Numbered from the stretch's first letter, positions 1 to 10,404 are shown. The stretch is 64,000 nt of DNA from Leptobrachium leishanense (GCA_009667805.1 CM019069.1:46496201-46560200), one strand, 5' to 3'. Notes: generated by a model not told the origin, from the sequence alone. Program-made: numbers and translations.

Positions 1-383
1 AAAGCGGCAGGTTTAAATAGGGTTCAGGGAATCATACGAACACCGTTCACCTGGGACTCGCAGGTGGAATTGAGATACCTGAGTGCTTGGCAGATTAATT
101 GGTGGTATGCGAGGATCTCCAGTGCAGGTGGAATGCAGTACCTTAACTTGACCAGCAGAGGGCGCCAGAGTACCTGAGTTTTCATGTTCCAGGATGGACG
201 ATCGCGCATGCGCGCCGACCTCCGCTCAGATGGATCGCGGAGACGGCGTGGGACGCATCTTGGATCTCCTCCCTCGAGCTGCAGGCCGGAACCAGGGAGC
301 GACGCGCCACGAGGGACCTCAGGTGAGTCTGCCAGGCGTCCCAACATGGCGGCCGCGGTCCGACCGCGGCGCGGGGCATCACA
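1..383 (-). repeat. 3' LTR, U3 portion only
   Basis: Matches 5297-5680 base for base except that CC near position 215 is CCC in the other copy. On the minus strand it begins TGTGATG at 383 and runs through U3 to the TATA-like box at 12-19. R and U5 are cut off by the window edge. The frame coming from integrase stays open through it until the stop at 24-26. Confidence 0.95.
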
Positions 384-1733
384 GGACCCCCCACCAAGGC
401 GCGACCCCCGGGTGCGCTTGATCGACGGCTTGGACGGATAACGGAGATGAAAGGCACGAACCTTTGCAGGAGCATGGACGCTGGCACTGGGTTCCCAGGA
501 TCGTTCTTCAGGACCGTATCCCTTCCAGTGAACCAGGTATTCTAACCTGCCGTAACGGAGTCTCGAATCCAGAATGCGTGATATCTCGAATTCCTCTTCT
601 CCAGATACGGGCACAGGAACAGGTGGTTTAGCATTCCGATCGGGAAACGGATTCTCATGCCAGGGTTTCAAGAGAGATACATGGAAGACAGGATGAATCC
701 TGTAGGAAGGAGGAAGAGTTAAGCGGGCCGCCACGGAGTTAACCATTTTGAGGACCGGGAACGGGCCAATGTAGCGAGGACCCAGCTTCTTTGAAGGGCA
801 ATCCAAACGGAGATGAGCCGTGGATAGTAACACTTTATCTCCAGGTGTATACACAGGAGCTTCCTTGCGACCACGATCAGCATATTTCTTTTGGTTCTGC
901 TGGGCTAGTCGTAGCTGATGGCGTAGCGTTCGTAGTTGACCGCGTAGGGTTCTCAAGCGGGTTGACACTTCTGGAACTGGAGTGTTGAGCGGCATTTCCG
1001 GAAGAGTGCTAGGATGATAACCGTAGTTGGCAAAGAAAGGTGAGAAGCGAGTTGATGAATGTACCTGATTATTGTACGCAAATTCAGCAGTTGGTATGAC
1101 GTCCAGCCAGTCGTCTTGGAGATGCGTGGTGAAGCAACGAAGATATTGTTCTAGCGTCTGATTTGTCCGCTCCGTCTGGCCATTACTCTGTGGATGAAAG
1201 GCTGTAGAGAGACACCTGGCAATTTTTAAGCTACGACACATTTGGGACCAGAAACGGGAAGTAAACTGAGATCCTCTATCAGTAACAATGGAACGAGGAG
1301 TACCATGGAGTCGGAACACCTCCTTGATGAACAAGGTGGCTGTTTCAGCCGCTGTGGGTAGGCCTACCGCTGGTATGAAATGGGCCATCTGGTGCAGCGG
1401 TCTACCACCACCAGGATGGTGGTGTAGCGATGTGAAGGGGGAAGATCTACTATAAAGTCCATTGAAATGTCTTTCCACGGATGCAGCGGTGGAGCCAGGG
1501 GTTGTAGAAGACCAGCAGGATGGGTGCGGGGTTGTTTGTTGCGTGCACAGACAGAACAAGAGGATACAAAGGCGACGATGTCTTTCTTCACGGATGGCCA
1601 CCAGAAGTACCGATATACGGCATCTATGGTTTTCTTGATGCCACCATGTCCAGCGGCCGGGATGTCGTGGGAGTGTTGCAATACCTGTAGACGAATCTCA
1701 GGAGGGACGTATATTTGTTCGCCATGAGCCCCT
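24..1733 (-). pseudogene. pol: Chromovirus integrase plus chromodomain, frameshifted
   Basis: The N-terminal HHCC zinc finger is visible near 1590-1680 (HSHDIPAAGHGG, then CSVC). The catalytic core has its first Asp in SMDFIVDLP near 1460, the second in IVTDRGSQFTSRFW near 1275, and the Glu in HPQSNGQTERTNQTLEQY near 1170. One base is missing near 1387, between the first and second acidic residues. A chromodomain with FEISRILDSR, YLVHWKGYG and SWEP lies at about 440-606; such domains can guide insertion to marked chromatin. The frame has no stop after the chromodomain and runs through the polypurine tract and 120 codons of U3 to a stop at 24-26. Confidence 0.9.
384..397 (-). other. Polypurine tract
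   Basis: The minus strand reads TTGGTGGGGGGTCC directly before the 3' LTR start (TGTGATG at 383). A G-rich tract abutting the 3' LTR is the usual plus-strand primer site. Confidence 0.65.
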
Positions 1734-3535
1734 GGATGTCAGTCGGTGGTTGAAGACTATATTTCTTTATATTGTCTATTAAGGACCCTTGAGAAGCGCA
1801 GAAGAAGTCGTTAGGTAGGATGGAGTCGGTTTGTGTGGTGGAAGGAAAGGCGTCTGAGTCGTACCGACGGGAAAGGGCATCTGCCTTACCATTTCTTACT
1901 CCAGGTCTGTAGGTGATATGCAACAGAAAGCGGGCGAAGAATAACGCCCATCTGGCTTGTCGAGGTCGCAATCTTTTGGCGGTGCGGAGATATTCCAAAT
2001 TACGGTGGTCCGTGTAGACGACCACAGGATGTTTTGCCCCTTCGAGGAGGTGTCTCCATTCCTCGAGGGCACTCTTGATTGCCAGGAGTTCTTTCTCACC
2101 TATACTGTAATTCTTTTCGGCTGGGGTAAGACGTCTGGAATAAAAGGCCACGGGATGCAGAAGGTTCTTGATTCCGGATTTCTGGGAGAGTATCGCTCCT
2201 AGGGCAATATCAGAGGCGTCGGTTTCCAGGGAATATGGCAGGTTGATGTCTGGCTGTTTCAGGATTGGGGCTTGGGTGAAGCTTTCTTTCAGTTTATTGA
2301 ATGCCCACTGAGCTTCTTCAGTCCAACAGAATCTCACATCTTTCTTGGTCAGGGAGGTGATGGGTGCGGTGAGATGAGAGAAGGACCGAATGAAGCGACG
2401 ATAAAAATTGGCGAATCCCATAAATTGCTGAACCATCTTTTTCTCTCTGGGTGTCGGCCAGTCTAGGATTGCCTTGATTTTGGCTTTATCCATTTCGATA
2501 TGTCCTGGTGATAAGACATATCCCAGGAATTCTATAGAGGACTTTTCGAAGGTGCTCTTTTCAATTTTACCGTATAACTTATGTTGACGGAGACGAGATA
2601 GCACAAGACGGACGTGTTGCGTATGTTCTTGGATGGTTCGAGAGTACACCAGGAGATCGTCGAGGTAGACCACAAGGAAGGTATCCAGAACGTCGCGGAG
2701 ATATCGTTGAGAAAATGCTGGAAGGCGGCTGGAGCATTACATAACCCAAACGGCATGACGAGATACTCGAAGTGACCGTATCGGGATCGGAAGGCGGTCT
2801 TCCACTCGTCTCCTTCTCCCATGCGGACCAAGTTGTACGCTCCGCGAAGATCAATCTTCGTAAAAATACACGCATCCTTCACCCTATCGAGTAGTTCAGG
2901 AATCAATGGGAGCGGGTATCGGTTCCGTACTGTGATTGCGTTTAGTGCCCGGTAGTCAACGCAAGGGCGGAGACCGCCGTCTCTTTCCCAACGAAGAAGA
3001 TACCTGCTCCAGCAGGAGAGGTGGAGTGCCGGATGAATCCTTTTGCGAGACTGTCTTCGATATAGTCCTTTAGAGACTGTGATTCGGGGACAGACAGGTT
3101 AAAGATACGTCCGTGGGGTATGGGTGCTCCTGGAAGGAGGTCAATAGGACAGTCGTACTCTCTGTGTGGAGGAAGTGCATCGACCCCTTTTTTCTCAAAT
3201 ACGTCTTGAAAGTCTGAATATTTAGGTGGCAGTGTGGAAGATGGATAGGTGGAAAAGGCGACTTTCTCGGAGTTGGAGCCGTTCATGCAGTGGACTCGGC
3301 AGTGACAGGATGGAAAGGAAACGGTATTGGAAGACCAATCAATATACGGGTTGTGGGTGCGAAGCCAAGGAAGTCCCAGTACTATAGGAAATAGGGGGAA
3401 GGAACGATATCCCACTGAAGATTTTCTTGGTGCTTGGTTCCAATTAGGAGCTTCAAGAGGATGGTTTCATGGGTAACTGGACCGGTGCGTAGGGGGTACT
3501 TCCATCTACCATATGCAGAGGTACGGGTTTCTTTT
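1734..3535 (-). pseudogene. pol: Chromovirus reverse transcriptase and RNase H, frameshifted
   Basis: Starts with the rest of the protease region, then reverse transcriptase: the motif [13 protein letters not shown], then [18 protein letters not shown], then the catalytic YLDD box ([10 protein letters not shown]) near 2650. RNase H follows with DASDIALGAILSQ and the TDH motif (VYTDHRNLEYL) near 1985-2015. These domains copy RNA into DNA and degrade the template. Single-base frame changes lie near 3490, 3385, 2975 and 2690, and another near 1733 leads into integrase. Most fall in short homopolymers. Both sides of each break still read as the expected family sequence, so the breaks are recent or are consensus errors. 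Confidence 0.9.
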
Positions 3536-4671
3536 TTAGTTGGGTAGGAACAGCCAAGGAGGTGGCAAGGATAGATCATCAAAGAAGCTGTTACTGGCTC
3601 CGGAGTCGATGATGGCGTTCAATTCAACGCTTCTATCTCCCCACTGTAAGGTGACAGGAATAGTTAGGTGAGTAGAAGCGGAGCCGACCACACTTTGCAG
3701 AGAGGCAATAGTAAGATGGCTCTTACCTCTTTCAGAGGGACGTGGTGGTCGTGTAGGGCAGCCACGTAACAGGTGACCTGGTTGGCCGCAGTATAGGCAG
3801 AGATTCTGGGTGCGACGTCTATCACGCTCAGAGGACGACAGCGGACCTTTAATAGTGCCAATCTCCATGGGTTCGGGACTTGAAGAGGAGGAGGTCGGTC
3901 GTGGAGAAGTCACAGGGGAAAGTTCGTGTCTTCGAGGAGGCGTGAAAGGAGTATTGGAGAGTCTTTCTTGACGTCGTTCTCTGAAGCGCTGGTCCAAGAC
4001 CAGAGACTGGGTGATCAAGGCCTCCAAGGAAGTAGGTACTCCTATACGAGCCAATTCGTCTTTCAGTTGTTCGGAAAGACCATGACGAAAGTGATCTTTA
4101 AGGCCCACATCATTCAGGCCTGTATCGGCTGCCACCGCCCGGAACTCAGAGATGTAGTCCTCCACCGGTCGCCTTCCTTGTTTTAGATGTCGGATGGTGG
4201 TTAAAGCAGCAGAAGACCTTAGGGGGTCATCATAGATAGGATTCATAGCCCGGACGAAGGAACCCCAGGAAGTCAATAGGGGCTTCCTTCACGTAGTAGT
4301 AACTGGAAGGCCCATTCCTGTGGAGGTCCAGACAGTAAGGAGATGGCTGACCTCACCTTCACAGAGTCTGATCCATAGGTACGTGGGCAAAGTGAAAACA
4401 TGAGCTCACATGCGGTGATGAACGTACGATACCTTGTGCGATCACCGGCAAATCGTTCAGGCATGTTGACTCTGGGTTCGGGAGCGGGCAGATCCACCTG
4501 CTGTATCACAGAGCCAGATGGTGATGGAGGTAATGCAGTACTCTCAGCCCGGCTTCTTTCCTTATGCAATAAGGCTTCTTGGCCGGTTTGTAGTTTCTGT
4601 ACCACCTTGGTTAGTGCTGATACCTGTTCTGTAAGTACAGCAAGGATTTGGTTCGAGCTTGCGGGTTCCAT
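3536..4671 (-). pseudogene. gag: Chromovirus gag and protease start, frameshifted
   Basis: Gag starts with ATG at 4671, nine bases after the primer-binding site, and opens with a short predicted coiled coil rich in Leu, Val and Gln. After 132 codons a one-base loss in a C run near 4276 shifts the frame; the next 246-codon stretch continues the gag-type sequence. It contains a CCHC zinc knuckle (CLYCGQPGHLLRGC, C-X2-C-X4-H-X4-C), which binds RNA during packaging. The aspartic-protease active-site motif DSGA follows, its Asp at about 3605-3607. A second frame change near 3567 interrupts the protease just after the active site. As written no full protein can be made. Confidence 0.85.
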
Positions 4672-4680
4672 TTTTTTTGA

Positions 4681-4691
4681 AACCAGGTTAT
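4681..4691 (-). other. Self-priming primer-binding site
   Basis: ATAACCTGGTT on the minus strand begins two nucleotides after the LTR terminal ACA and ends nine bases before the gag ATG at 4671. It complements AACCAGGTTAT at 5284-5274 and starts with no TGG as a tRNA-primed site would. Confidence 0.8.
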
Positions 4692-4808
4692 TCTGTAAGG
4701 ACAGAGGCTTGAACCCCTGTGTGGTGTTGGGTGTATGGAACCCAATAGCAAGCCGAAAGAGGAGATCAGAAGGAATATAACTAATAGAGCTTTACTGAAG
4801 GAAACAAA

Positions 4809-4954
4809 ATAAAAGTCCAGAACAAACGTAATGCAAGGTTTCTTTGGCAGAAATAAAAGTCCAGAATAAACGTAATGCAAGGTTTCTTTGGCAGAAATAA
4901 AAGTCCAGAATAAACGTAATGCAAGGTTTCTTTGGCAGAAATAAAAGTCCAGAA
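4809..4954. repeat. 44-bp tandem repeat in LTR (about 3.3 copies)
   Basis: Units starting ATAAAAGTCC recur at 4809, 4853, 4897 and 4941, a constant 44-bp period. Units 2 and 3 are identical by eye. Lies in the R/U5 part of the 5' LTR. Confidence 0.95.
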
Positions 4955-5079
4955 CGGAAAGTCGTAGGGATACGAGGGCAGGGTCCGGTACTGATGTCGT
5001 GAAGACAAGCCTTGGAATGGAACGGGCACTGTGATGGCAAGTTTGGAATGGAAGTAAAGCTGGTACCGTGGCAACCGGA

Positions 5080-5217
5080 ACAGAAGCAGGACTTGCACTT
5101 TGGAAGCAGGAACGGAAGCAGGACTGGCACTTTGGAAGCAGGAACGGAAGCAGGACTGGCACCTTGGAAGCAGGAACGGAAGCAGGACTGGCACCTTGGA
5201 AGCAGGAACGGAAGTCA
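5080..5217. repeat. 32-bp tandem repeat in LTR (about 4 copies)
   Basis: TGGAAGCAGG recurs at 5101, 5133, 5165 and 5197, a constant 32-bp period, with a degraded copy before. Lies just downstream of the predicted transcription start. Confidence 0.95.
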
Positions 5218-5273
5218 GGATGTCCTTAGCGTAGCACGAAGGGAACCACTGGGTAACGTGGTGGAACCACAGT

Positions 5274-5284
5274 ATAACCTGGTT
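5274..5284 (-). other. Predicted mRNA 5' end acting as self-primer
   Basis: The minus-strand sequence AACCAGGTTAT starting at 5284 is the exact reverse complement of the 11 nt just inside the 5' LTR (4681-4691). Pairing stops at 11 nt on both sides. In the Tf1/sushi group the first 11 nt of the genomic RNA fold back on the primer-binding site and are cleaved to prime reverse transcription. The function here is inferred by analogy. Confidence 0.8.
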
Positions 5285-5307
5285 AGTGAGCTGGAGAAAG
5301 CGGCAGG

Positions 5308-5315
5308 TTTAAATA
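5308..5315 (-). promoter_or_regulatory. TATA-like box of the chromovirus LTR
   Basis: TATTTAAA on the minus strand (plus TTTAAATA), repeated at 12-19 in the other LTR. It sits 24 bases upstream of the RNA 5' end predicted independently from the self-priming match (5284), which is the expected spacing. Confidence 0.75.
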
Positions 5316-5733
5316 GGGTTCAGGGAATCATACGAACACCGTTCACCTGGGACTCGCAGGTGGAATTGAGATACCTGAGTGCTTGGCAGATTAATTGGTG
5401 GTATGCGAGGATCTCCAGTGCAGGTGGAATGCAGTACCTTAACTTGACCAGCAGAGGGCGCCAGAGTACCTGAGTTTTCATGTTCCAGGATGGACGATCG
5501 CGCATGCGCGCCCGACCTCCGCTCAGATGGATCGCGGAGACGGCGTGGGACGCATCTTGGATCTCCTCCCTCGAGCTGCAGGCCGGAACCAGGGAGCGAC
5601 GCGCCACGAGGGACCTCAGGTGAGTCTGCCAGGCGTCCCAACATGGCGGCCGCGGTCCGACCGCGGCGCGGGGCATCACAATCTATTTATGGACAAAACT
5701 GTCCAATATGAAGTTCTATTCTTGCTTACACGG

Positions 5734-6453
5734 CAGGGGCTCTATTACACTGGTCGTGGAAAAATGTGCGCATGCACAAAAACGCATTAACGCGAGGGGA
5801 AAAACCCTTTGTGCTGAACGTCGTATATCGACGTTCGCGCATACGATGCGTGTTAACGTCTAACGCGAGTGACCCTACGCGAACGCAATTCGTGCGCGCA
5901 TCCCATACTTAACATTGTGAGCGCAAATGCGTTTGTGCGCTGGTACGCGGATGGTATTACAATCGATGCGTAAATTTTTACGAACGACGTTTGTGCGCAT
6001 AATTTTGACGTCTTTGAAAAGCTGGTGGTAACGGCAAATCTGAACGTCCTGGCCGAAACGAAATACACCAGCACGAAAAAAAAAAACACAGCACAGTATA
6101 GTTACACATTCTACACATACCCAAACAATAAAATAGAGAGGTTGTGCGTGTTTTTATTATTGCTGCAGCATATATACTCAGATTGATTTTGACAGGTGCT
6201 AAAACTGAACGGGAGACAATTGTGGTTCTTAATTCTGATTGGTTGAATCGTATGAAAAAACAGTCCGCCCACCGATTTCTGCGCGCAACGTTAATGCGCG
6301 TGCGTTTTTGCGCGCGATATCTTTTGACGGATGAAAAAACGCGCTCGGATCGTAATACCTGCGTTAATTTACGCGCATTAACGTTTAACGCTGCGCGCAA
6401 AATAAATTGCGCTGCGCGTACGAATTTGCGCGTTGAATGTAATAGAGCCCCAG
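5734..6453. mobile_element. CpG-rich MITE, 720 bp, TIR CAGGGGCTCTATTACA
   Basis: A 16-bp terminal inverted repeat with one mismatch at 5734-5749 and 6438-6453. The interior has no coding frame and is unusually dense in GCGC and CG steps compared with flanking AT-rich DNA. No convincing target duplication was found, so the superfamily is open. Confidence 0.7.
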
Positions 6454-6906
6454 ATCTGTTCTTGGAACACTGACCACTAAACAGCTGACTTACTATGTAA
6501 AGAATATTAGGGTTTCGAATAGGAAATAGAATAGCTGCATTTTGTGTGTATATAAATGCCTTGTTTCCCATCAGGAGACCCACTTCCATTCACACATACA
6601 CACATTGTCACGCAAACTCTCACCCATTGCAACGTCCACAGAAGCCGAGCCTGTCGTGTCCATTTTCGTTGCATTTAAGATTCATTGTTGCAACTGACCA
6701 TCTGTCTGTACACGGCCAGAGAACGACTTGCACTTCTGAGGCTCTTATAACCTCTTCTGTAAGTAAAGACTCTTTTTATGTAGCGCACTGACTTTTCTTA
6801 TTGATTCAATTATGGTGAGCCAATGATCTGAAGACGATAAGTACAGATATTGTGTATTATGGTGATACTTTACATCTTTCCTATGAACACACGACTGATT
6901 CACATC
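6454..6906. other. Unassigned spacer
   Basis: About 450 bp without a recognisable repeat end, motif or credible coding frame. Confidence 0.5.
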
Positions 6907-6910
6907 TTAA

Positions 6911-7139
6911 CCCTTTCCCGCCGCAGGACGTTCCATGCCGTCCTGGTGGCGGGAGGGCTTTGAAGACGCAGGGCGTACATGTACGCCCCGCTGTCTTCAA
7001 TGAGGCTGCCTCGGCCATTCCCCGCAGCCTGTGCACGCCAAACTCAAGCCGCACAGCGGCACCTGTCGACGAGGCATACCTGTACGCCTCACTGGCGAAA
7101 GCCACCCCTTAAGGGTGCCACCCATGCGTCCTTAAGGGG
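6911..7139. mobile_element. TTAA-flanked MITE, 229 bp (piggyBac-like)
   Basis: Flanked by TTAA at 6907-6910 and 7140-7143. The left end starts CCCTTTCCCGCC and the right end, reversed, CCCCTTAAGGACGC. The interior holds nested inverted repeats such as GGGCGTACATGTACGCCC. TTAA duplication with CCC ends is typical of piggyBac-derived MITEs; assignment is inferred. Confidence 0.75.
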
Positions 7140-7280
7140 TTAATATCTAAAACTGAATCTGATTTTTTTCCGCTAATGATTTGTTATTTCCATGCACATG
7201 AGCTCATGTTATGATCAGAATAATTAAATAACAAACTGAAATGAAGCACCAATACAGCTCCCAAAGCCGCAAAACAGGTA

Positions 7281-7825
7281 CTGTAGATACTTGAGTATAG
7301 CGCGACCCGAATATAACGCGATGGATAGAGATTTAGTATGGAAATGAGAGAATACTTGAGACTCGAATATAATGCGAGGAGCAAAATTATACTGTACCGG
7401 TAAACAATTAAAATCCTTCCAGGTTCTCTTAAGACAGTCAGGCTCCCCCTCAGACCAGGGTGTTCTGCTCTAGAATGATTGCAGTTGTTACGAAGTATGA
7501 AGCCGCCGGCCACCTGCCTTCTTTACTAGTGAATAGATAGCCAGCAGAGGCGAGCGAGGTGAATGATTGGCTTAAACAGAGTGTGTCCTCTGGCCGTAAT
7601 GGATCCCACCTCTCCCGAATCCAGGAGTTCCTGAAATGTTTGCAAGCACCAGGGAGCCCATATTCACTTCAGCGAGACTACCCGGAACATCCGGGAGACG
7701 TGGGATCCAGAGCAAGGCAAGTTTTTTTTTACATGCGATGCAGATGTCTCGAATATAATGCGACCCCTCTAAATTTAAGGTAAAAATTTGGTCACCAAAA
7801 TCTAGCGGTATATGTATATCTACAG
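7281..7825. mobile_element. TA-flanked MITE, 545 bp (Tc1/mariner-type target)
   Basis: Ends CTGTAGATAC and GTATATCTACAG lie between TA dinucleotides (7279-7280, 7826-7827). Near each end are phrases of the type GAATATAAYGCGA. No coding frame. Confidence 0.6.
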
Positions 7826-7868
7826 TAATGTAGTGATAATTATTAAAAATTTACTTTTATTTAATTGG

Positions 7869-7945
7869 TTAATTTATTATTATTATTATTCTTTATTTAT
7901 AAAGCGCCAGCATATTCCGCAGCGCTGTTATATGGGTCTTTTTTA
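7869..7945 (-). repeat. LINE 3'-end-like fragment with (TTA)n tail
   Basis: A (TTA)n run followed by TTTATAAAGCGCCAGCATAT and CCGCAGCGCTGT. This phrase is a common vertebrate interspersed repeat with a trinucleotide tail, so it probably marks a non-LTR element 3' end on the minus strand. The clade is not assigned. Confidence 0.45.
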
Positions 7946-8692
7946 AATCCTCACTACATTCACCATTTTATGGGATTCAACACTTATTTATTATTACTCC
8001 TTATTCCAGTGGGTCATACTCTACTTGTTGTTACCAACCTTGGGTCCTATTCCAACCTAGCCATATAAAATCCTATGTGACCCGTCTTCCATTTGAGGCT
8101 TGATATTAACTGCTGCATTTTGATAGAGTCACAGTTTCAGTGGATCAAGTTGGAATGTGTGTGAGCCGTTTGCAGATACTGGCAGTAGCGCTGCAAGCCG
8201 TTGCGGTTATCGTCTTCTTGAATCCGTAGTTCTCCATGGAGCCAGGGACGATCGCATTCAAGCTCGTGTGACCGGGGTTGTGCAGAGACGGCAGAAGAAA
8301 ACCAGGTACCGTGTTTTCCCAGCGTTCTGCGACATACTGACAGAGGAAGCGGTGGATCACTCTGCCGTCTGCACCATGAGATTAAGGCTAAATTTATGAT
8401 TTCTAACATTGAGTATTAAGTGATTTTTCTTTTGTAAAATCACTTAATACCAGGTTCGGAGAGATTGTATTCTATCAGGGATAACAGCTCAAGCTGAGCA
8501 CAAGCAAGCCATGTTGGAATAGCTCCCTGTTCTCATTTGGAGCAGTTATTAAAAGCTCCTATACAAAGTATAGGAGCTGTTACTATACAATAAGGAGCCG
8601 CTACAGCCAAGCTACAAAGAGCAGCGGCTCAAAACATCAGTTTAAAGGCTTATTTGAAATAGGGCCTCTTATTTTCTTTCTTCCTAGAGTAC
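7946..8692. other. Unassigned spacer with hairpins
   Basis: Contains an inverted repeat around 8416-8452 (TTAAGTGATTTT...AAAATCACTTAA; a related hairpin recurs near 44208-44230) and AGCTCCTATAC/GTATAGGAGCT near 8555-8580. The CpG-moderate stretch 8140-8410 has open frames on both strands, none with a recognised family. Confidence 0.5.
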
Positions 8693-8696
8693 TTAA

Positions 8697-9295
8697 AGGG
8701 ACACGCTACTCATCCTGACCACTATACATTTATAAAGTGGTCAGGATGTGAGGAGTGCCCCCCTCCCAGCTGCCCCAATCTGGCGAAACAAGGGATGAAG
8801 TGAAGAGTTCCCTCCATCCCACCCAGCTTCACCAGCAGCCGGGATTTTTGTATTTCCTGGCTGCTGGTCACCAGTGATGTCATCGCAAACATAGCATGCC
8901 GATGTCCTCCTCCTCTGAGACCACCCACTGTAGCGAGCGGTTTCAGAGAGGCAGCCATTGGATCGGATCTGCGCATGCGCATAGCTCCTATCTGTCCTTC
9001 TGCACAGGAGTTACGGAACTTGCGTAAGTAAATTGCGTATGTTCCAAAGTGTTGTGCAATTTGCGGTTCCTACGCTACACGAGTTGCACAGGAGTGCAAA
9101 TTGCACAGAAAAGCTTCAGGGACTTCTGTGTTTGGGAGTCCCTGAGCTGAAGAGGAGGAGGAGCGGCGTGCTGCGAGGGACAAAAGGTGAGTTAATACAC
9201 CCAAAATAGAAAAGAAAAATTGGCAGAGGCTGTTAGCAGCATCTGCCCAATTATTTAAGGGCAAAAAAGAAACTATTATTTTTTTAGGTGTTCCT
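8697..9295. mobile_element. T2-like MITE (Kolobok type), 599 bp
   Basis: Flanked by TTAA (8693-8696, 9296-9299). Including the duplication both ends read TTAAAGGRR (TTAAAGGGACAC left, TTAAAGGAACACC right). TTAAAGGRR with TTAA duplication is the diagnostic of T2-family MITEs described in Xenopus and linked to Kolobok. Related copies are at 29092-29768 and 39605-42647. Confidence 0.8.
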
Positions 9296-9299
9296 TTAA

Positions 9300-9845
9300 G
9301 TAACCCTTTCCTGCACAGCGAAAAACAAAAACTCTGTAAGTTAAAAGAACGTCACTGGATGCTGCCATCACATCTGCTTTTTAGTATTGTGTTCTGTGAT
9401 GGTTTAAAGCATCCTATATTATGATGAAGTGCAGTGGTCATACTTAATGATTGCACTCAGATTAACAATCCGCTCCATCCTGCCACCTTTGGATGGGGAG
9501 GAGCAGTTTGGCCTTAGAACAAAGCTAATTATACTAATAATGTTTTAAAATTAAAGGTATAGAAATATCATTTTATTACGAAGCTGAAAATGATATTACA
9601 AGGAGTTTTTTCCCCCATTTTCTTTAATTACTATTTGACAAAAAATAAGGTCTATAACAAGAAGGGGCTCTCTCGAAATCACAATCATTTTAGGTACTTT
9701 GTAGCCTTGGAAACTATGTAACAGCTGCAATTATGTGTAATTTTCATCTCTAGTTTATCACCTAGGAAACCATAATTGTGTTCCTATCTGAACAGATATT
9801 GAAAGCGTCAGCTGGCATTACGATAACCCAGCACAAAGTATAAAT
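9300..9845. other. Unassigned AT-rich spacer
   Basis: No repeat ends, motifs or credible frames seen. Confidence 0.5.
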
Positions 9846-10345
9846 TGTCAGGGTCATAGCAGGGGTTGGCCGCTAAGAGCCCAAAAGCAGGGGACAAACA
9901 GCACAGCGGACAGGATGCGGTGAAAGTCAAGATGTTTATTACAAAGGTCCAGGAATCACAGCAGGGCAGGAACAGGGCACACACATAAGGCAAGACCAGA
10001 TGGGAACTCTCAGAAGGGTTGGTTACACAGCGACAATGGGGAACACAGGAATAAAGGCAAGGCTTCGGCAAACCAGGAGTACATAGAATGCAGGATACAT
10101 CATGTACTAGTATTGGAAGGCATTGATACATGGAGGCAACACCCTTAAATAGGAGTCCAGAGAATGCAACAGCCCTGAAAGGTGAAGCACTTGTGGCTTC
10201 TTGCAGCCCGGGTAACATGAAAACCCAGACTGGTTCTTCAAGTCAAGGCAGGAAAGGAGCTGGCAGGGCTAAGGTCACTGTAGGACCAACATGGACATGG
10301 CCCTTTCCGCAATGTTTACGTACCCCAAGGATACATTTTTTTACA
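9846..10345 (-). repeat. Solo LTR, 500 bp
   Basis: Flanked by a perfect 5-bp duplication TAAAT (9841-9845, 10346-10350). On the minus strand it runs TGTAAA...CCTGACA, with a TATA-like TATTTAAG (plus 10144-10151) and an AATAAA signal (plus TTTATT, 9935-9940) in the right order. No internal region is present, so it is a recombinant solo LTR. The family is unassigned. Confidence 0.8.
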
Positions 10346-10404
10346 TAAATGGGGAACATCCATGTATGATACACATTTTACACTCTCCACTGCTATACCC
10401 TAAT

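Larger units (their letters stand above)
1..5680 (-). mobile_element. Ty3/gypsy chromovirus (Tf1/sushi-like), truncated by left window edge
   Basis: A minus-strand LTR retrotransposon running from its 5' LTR (4694-5680) through gag, protease, reverse transcriptase, RNase H, integrase and chromodomain into a 3' LTR whose U3 part (1-383) is all that the window holds. The domain order PR-RT-RH-IN with a C-terminal chromodomain defines chromoviruses. An 11-nt primer-binding site matching the predicted RNA 5' end places it with the self-priming Tf1/sushi group. The visible 383 bp of the two LTRs differ by one C in a short C run, so the insertion looks very recent. Coding frames are nevertheless broken by about eight single-base losses. 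The left target duplication lies outside the window and cannot be checked. Confidence 0.95.
4694..5680 (-). repeat. 5' LTR, 987 bp
   Basis: Bounded by TGTGATG (minus strand, at 5680) and TTACA (ending at 4694), the usual TG...CA ends. The inner boundary is inferred from the position of the primer-binding site two bases further in, since the other LTR is truncated. U3 spans about 5285-5680. The R/U5 part contains two minisatellites (44-bp and 32-bp units). AGTAAA on the minus strand at 4789-4794 is a possible polyadenylation signal; no AATAAA was seen on that strand. Confidence 0.85.

Noticed and set aside
5309..5679. Frames within the 5' LTR as a separate gene
   Set aside because: They are the LTR copy of the pol read-through frame and its shadows.
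8137..8409. Overlapping frames on both strands as a possible exon
   Set aside because: No domain, no splice context and equal openness on both strands.
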